From a bacterium (lineage in GTDB: Bacteria; Bacillota; Clostridia; Christensenellales; CAG-138): 15,358 nt of DNA. Under the pieces are notes generated by a model. It had not been told where the DNA came from and ran no database searches. It saw nothing but the letters and a program-made list of their open reading frames with translations. The stretch's first letter is position 1, and each line of letters begins with the position of its first letter. Shown here piece by piece: positions 13,877 through 15,358 of the stretch. Made by a program: the position numbers and the translations under genes. The DNA lies in the NCBI GenBank assembly GCA_029218485.1, contig JAQXRK010000009.1, positions 1 through 15,358 of the forward strand. The letters run 5' to 3'.

Positions 13877-13988
13877 GCGTCCCGGTAGGCGCTGTAGTCG
13901 GCCAGATCCCATGTTCCGCTGCTCGGCATGGGTGATTCCGTTTTCCCGGATTTATCACCCATGTTCCGTTGCACGGCATCAGTGATTC
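13834..13988. repeat. Three copies of a CCCATG-TT-CCG stem-loop repeat
   Basis: Copies at 13834-13872, about 13908-13938 and 13954-13986. All keep CCCATG, the TT bulge and CCG/CGG. Copy 2 has loop CTGCT and copies 1 and 3 TTGCA. Copy 3 has two mismatches in the lower stem (CATCAGTGAT arm). Each is followed by a T-rich or TTTCCCCGGATTT-type tail. The 13804-14121 gap holds these repeats and the next promoter; I see no gene in it. Confidence 0.8.
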
Positions 13989-14085
13989 TCTTTCCCCGGA
14001 TTTGCTGCTGCTCAGAGCATCGGCCGGATCGTCAAAATGTGCGTGGGTCGCCTCTTCCCCTCGCCGGCGGCGGGCGCTTTGGGCT

Positions 14086-14114
14086 TTGACAGGCTCGGCC
14101 GCAGATGCTATGAT
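14086..14114 (+). promoter_or_regulatory. Strong promoter giving a leaderless HAD mRNA
   Basis: TTGACA (14086-14091), a 17-base spacer and TATGAT (14109-14114): full consensus -35 and five of six -10 positions. The predicted start, 7 bases on, is 14121-14122, exactly the ATG of the HAD gene. Confidence 0.78.
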
Positions 14115-14121
14115 TATGCCC

Positions 14122-14784
14122 ATGAATGCGACAGAAAAATTGAAAGCCAGCCCCTGTATTCTGCTGGATCTCGACGGAACCATCCTCAACTCCATGTCCG
14201 TTTGGCGCACTGCGCCGGCCATCCTGCTCGCGCGGAGGGGGATCGAGCCGGATGCGGAGCAGGCGCGCATCCTGCGCACCGTGCGCTTCAGCCCCGCAGT
14301 CGATCACATGATGGAGCAGTTCGACCTCGGCGTGCCGCGTGAATCGATCGAGAGCGAAATGCGGGCCATCATCCTCGACGGCTATCGCACGCGCGTGGTC
14401 CCCAAGGCGGGCGCGGTGGCGTTTTTGCAGATGCTGCGGCAGCGCGGCAAGCGCGTCGTCGCCGTCACGGACAACGTGGCCGCCGCGATCGACTGCGCGC
14501 TCGAGCGCAACGACCTTGCCGGATATTTCGACAGCGTCTATTGCGGGCCAAGCTACGGCATGAGCAAGCACATGCCCGAGATCTTTACAATGGTCCTGTC
14601 CCGCGAGGGCTTCCGCGCGGCGGACTGCATGCTCTTTGACGACGCGCCATGGCCGCTTGAGACCGCGCAATCGCTCGGCATCTTCACCGTCGCCGTGGAG
14701 GAGCCGTTTTCCATGCACGAGTATGACGCCATCTGCGCCGCCGCAGACGCATGGACAAAGGATTACACCGAGTTTCTCAAGTAG
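14122..14784 (+). CDS. HAD superfamily (subfamily IA) phosphatase
   Basis: A 220-residue haloacid-dehalogenase-fold hydrolase. Seen: motif I LLDLDGTILNS with Asp16 and Asp18, a helical cap at about 25-90, motif II Thr116 in VAVTDN, motif III Lys149 in YGMSKHMPEIF, and motif IV LFDDAPWPLE (Asp173-Asp174). Resemblance is to phosphoglycolate phosphatase/beta-phosphoglucomutase-type proteins; the substrate is unknown. Start choice matters: in-frame ATGs at 14110 and 14116 overlap or immediately follow the -10 of the promoter at 14086-14114, and the open frame continues far upstream through repeats. The ATG at 14122 coincides with the predicted transcription start, has no Shine-Dalgarno sequence, and leaves 11 residues before the core. 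Translation is therefore probably leaderless. It is a single gene between repeats and the DUF559 unit. Confidence 0.85.
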   Translation: MNATEKLKASPCILLDLDGTILNSMSVWRTAPAILLARRGIEPDAEQARILRTVRFSPAVDHMMEQFDLGVPRESIESEMRAIILDGYRTRVVPKAGAVAFLQMLRQRGKRVVAVTDNVAAAIDCALERNDLAGYFDSVYCGPSYGMSKHMPEIFTMVLSREGFRAADCMLFDDAPWPLETAQSLGIFTVAVEEPFSMHEYDAICAAADAWTKDYTEFLK

Positions 14785-14896
14785 CCCCAACCTCACGCAG
14801 CGCGCAAGCCGTGGCGGTCAGATTCTAGAGAATTCTGCCGAATCAAAGCCGTTCCAACCCGGCAAAGCGCGCGAAAGCCACGCCAGAGGGATTGTC

Positions 14897-15265
14897 ATGC
14901 AGCCAAAGCATAATCCGCAGTTGGTTCCCTTGGCAAAACAGCTGCGAAAAGAAATGACCAGAGAAGAACAGCACCTGTGGTATGATTTTCTGCGTTCCTA
15001 CCCTGTCCGGTTTTCCAGACAAAAGGTGCTGGGAAAATACATCGCTGATTTCTATAGCGCAAAAGCAAAGCTTGTCATTGAGCTGGACGGTTCTCAACAC
15101 TATGAGGACAGAAACGCCAGAAAGGATGCGGACCGCACCGCCTTTCTGGAGGGGTATGGTCTGAAGGTCATTCGTATTTCAAACATCGAAGTCAACAGAA
15201 ATTTCCGTGGAGTTTGCGAATATATCGATGCAGCGGTAAGGCAATCCCTCAATCAGCTTCGCTGA
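14897..15265 (+). CDS. DUF559 endonuclease-like domain protein
   Basis: A 122-residue protein of the DUF559/COG2852 group, related to Vsr and PD-(D/E)xK nucleases. Seen: LRKEMTREEQHLWYDFLR (16-33), FSRQKVLGKYIADFY with Asp51, KLVIELDGSQHY with Glu62, Asp64 and His68, and RTAFLEGYGLKVIRISN (80-96), all family landmarks. The catalytic pattern looks intact; the true target is unknown, and these small proteins are often found as solitary genes in Clostridia. Base use differs from neighbours: 28 of 60 bases are G/C at 15061-15120 against 43 of 60 at 14401-14460, with many AAA, GAA and AGA codons, so transfer is likely. ATG 14897 follows AGAGGG. The last residues (QSLNQLR) and the stop are encoded by a palindromic repeat at 15242-15291; the sequence GAGGGATTG just before the start is the inverted match of its outer end. 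Confidence 0.85.
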   Translation: MQPKHNPQLVPLAKQLRKEMTREEQHLWYDFLRSYPVRFSRQKVLGKYIADFYSAKAKLVIELDGSQHYEDRNARKDADRTAFLEGYGLKVIRISNIEVNRNFRGVCEYIDAAVRQSLNQLR

Positions 15266-15291
15266 CAGCTCCCTTTACACAAGGGAGCCTT
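15242..15291. repeat. Palindromic repeat element overlapping the DUF559 3' end
   Basis: Begins CAATCCCTC (15242-15250), then TCAGC-TTC-GCTGA (15253-15265) and GCTCCCTT-TACAC-AAGGGAGC (15268-15288). I recognise the sequence from memory as a dispersed element common in clostridial genomes (AAGGGAGC...GAGGGATTG type). An inverted 9-base match, GAGGGATTG, lies at 14886-14894 just ahead of the gene. Confidence 0.65.
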
Positions 15292-15320
15292 GGCGCTGCC
15301 GTATCAGAACATTCCATAAA

Positions 15321-15356
15321 AAAAACCGACCCGTGATCGCAACCACAGGTCGGTTT
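15321..15356 (-). terminator. Terminator for a minus-strand gene beyond the window
   Basis: AAACCGACC (15323-15331) pairs with GGTCGGTTT (15348-15356), with an inner GTG/CAC after a mismatch and loop ATCGCAAC. The A8 run at 15318-15325 becomes a T-tract on the minus strand, the stronger direction; it may also stop plus-strand transcripts. Confidence 0.75.
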
Positions 15357-15358
15357 CA

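Noticed and set aside
13969..14121. N-terminal extension of the HAD protein by 51 codons
   Set aside because: The extension is read through stem-loop repeats and the promoter and has no family resemblance.

Overview
The window is G+C-rich bacterial DNA that most likely comes from a high-G+C, spore-forming lineage of the Clostridia (Firmicutes). The evidence is a SipL-type spore morphogenesis protein, a DUF1461/TIGR01906 membrane protein, a DUF951 protein, a TGS-uridine kinase fusion, a clostridial-type glutamate dehydrogenase, strong Shine-Dalgarno sequences and TTGACN-17-TATAAT promoters. Genus cannot be fixed from sequence alone. I find 12 protein genes and no rRNA, tRNA, CRISPR array, transposase or phage gene.

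Layout. (1) 58-1816, minus strand: alpha/beta hydrolase, DUF951 protein and signal peptidase I, joined by 4-bp stop/start overlaps behind one good promoter (1852-1880). (2) 1881-2344: no gene; a degenerate 71-bp tandem repeat, an intrinsic terminator with no gene in front of it, and two GC hairpins lead to the nucleoside kinase (2345-4051). (3) 4236-6190: DUF1461 membrane protein and tsaD (tRNA t6A synthesis), overlapping by 4 bp. (4) 6191-6551: repeats around a bidirectional terminator where tsaD meets sipL. (5) 6552-8054 minus sipL, divergent from gdhA (8291-9640 plus); the shared 236-bp region holds a sigma-E-like site for sipL and a near-consensus vegetative promoter for gdhA. (6) 9804-11159: MATE exporter, bounded by a palindrome array on the left and a 123-bp tandem duplication plus terminator on the right. 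(7) 11677-13803: Fe-dependent alcohol dehydrogenase and a short-chain dehydrogenase, probably one unit for redox/alcohol metabolism. (8) 13804-14121: three stem-loop repeats, then a promoter placed so that the HAD phosphatase mRNA (14122-14784) would be leaderless. (9) 14897-15265: a low-G+C DUF559 endonuclease-like gene whose last codons lie in a palindromic repeat, followed by a terminator for a minus-strand gene beyond the window.

Most genes are ordinary chromosomal functions. The unusual content is between them: nearly every gap carries its own repeat family (71, 42, 71, 26, 123 bp, a CCCATG stem-loop, and a palindromic element around the DUF559 gene). I see no convincing complete new multi-gene system. 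The best candidates for novelty are the LPVPTAHI-encoding repeat fused to the sipL 3' end, the CCCATG stem-loop triplet, the leaderless HAD gene and the DUF559/repeat unit.
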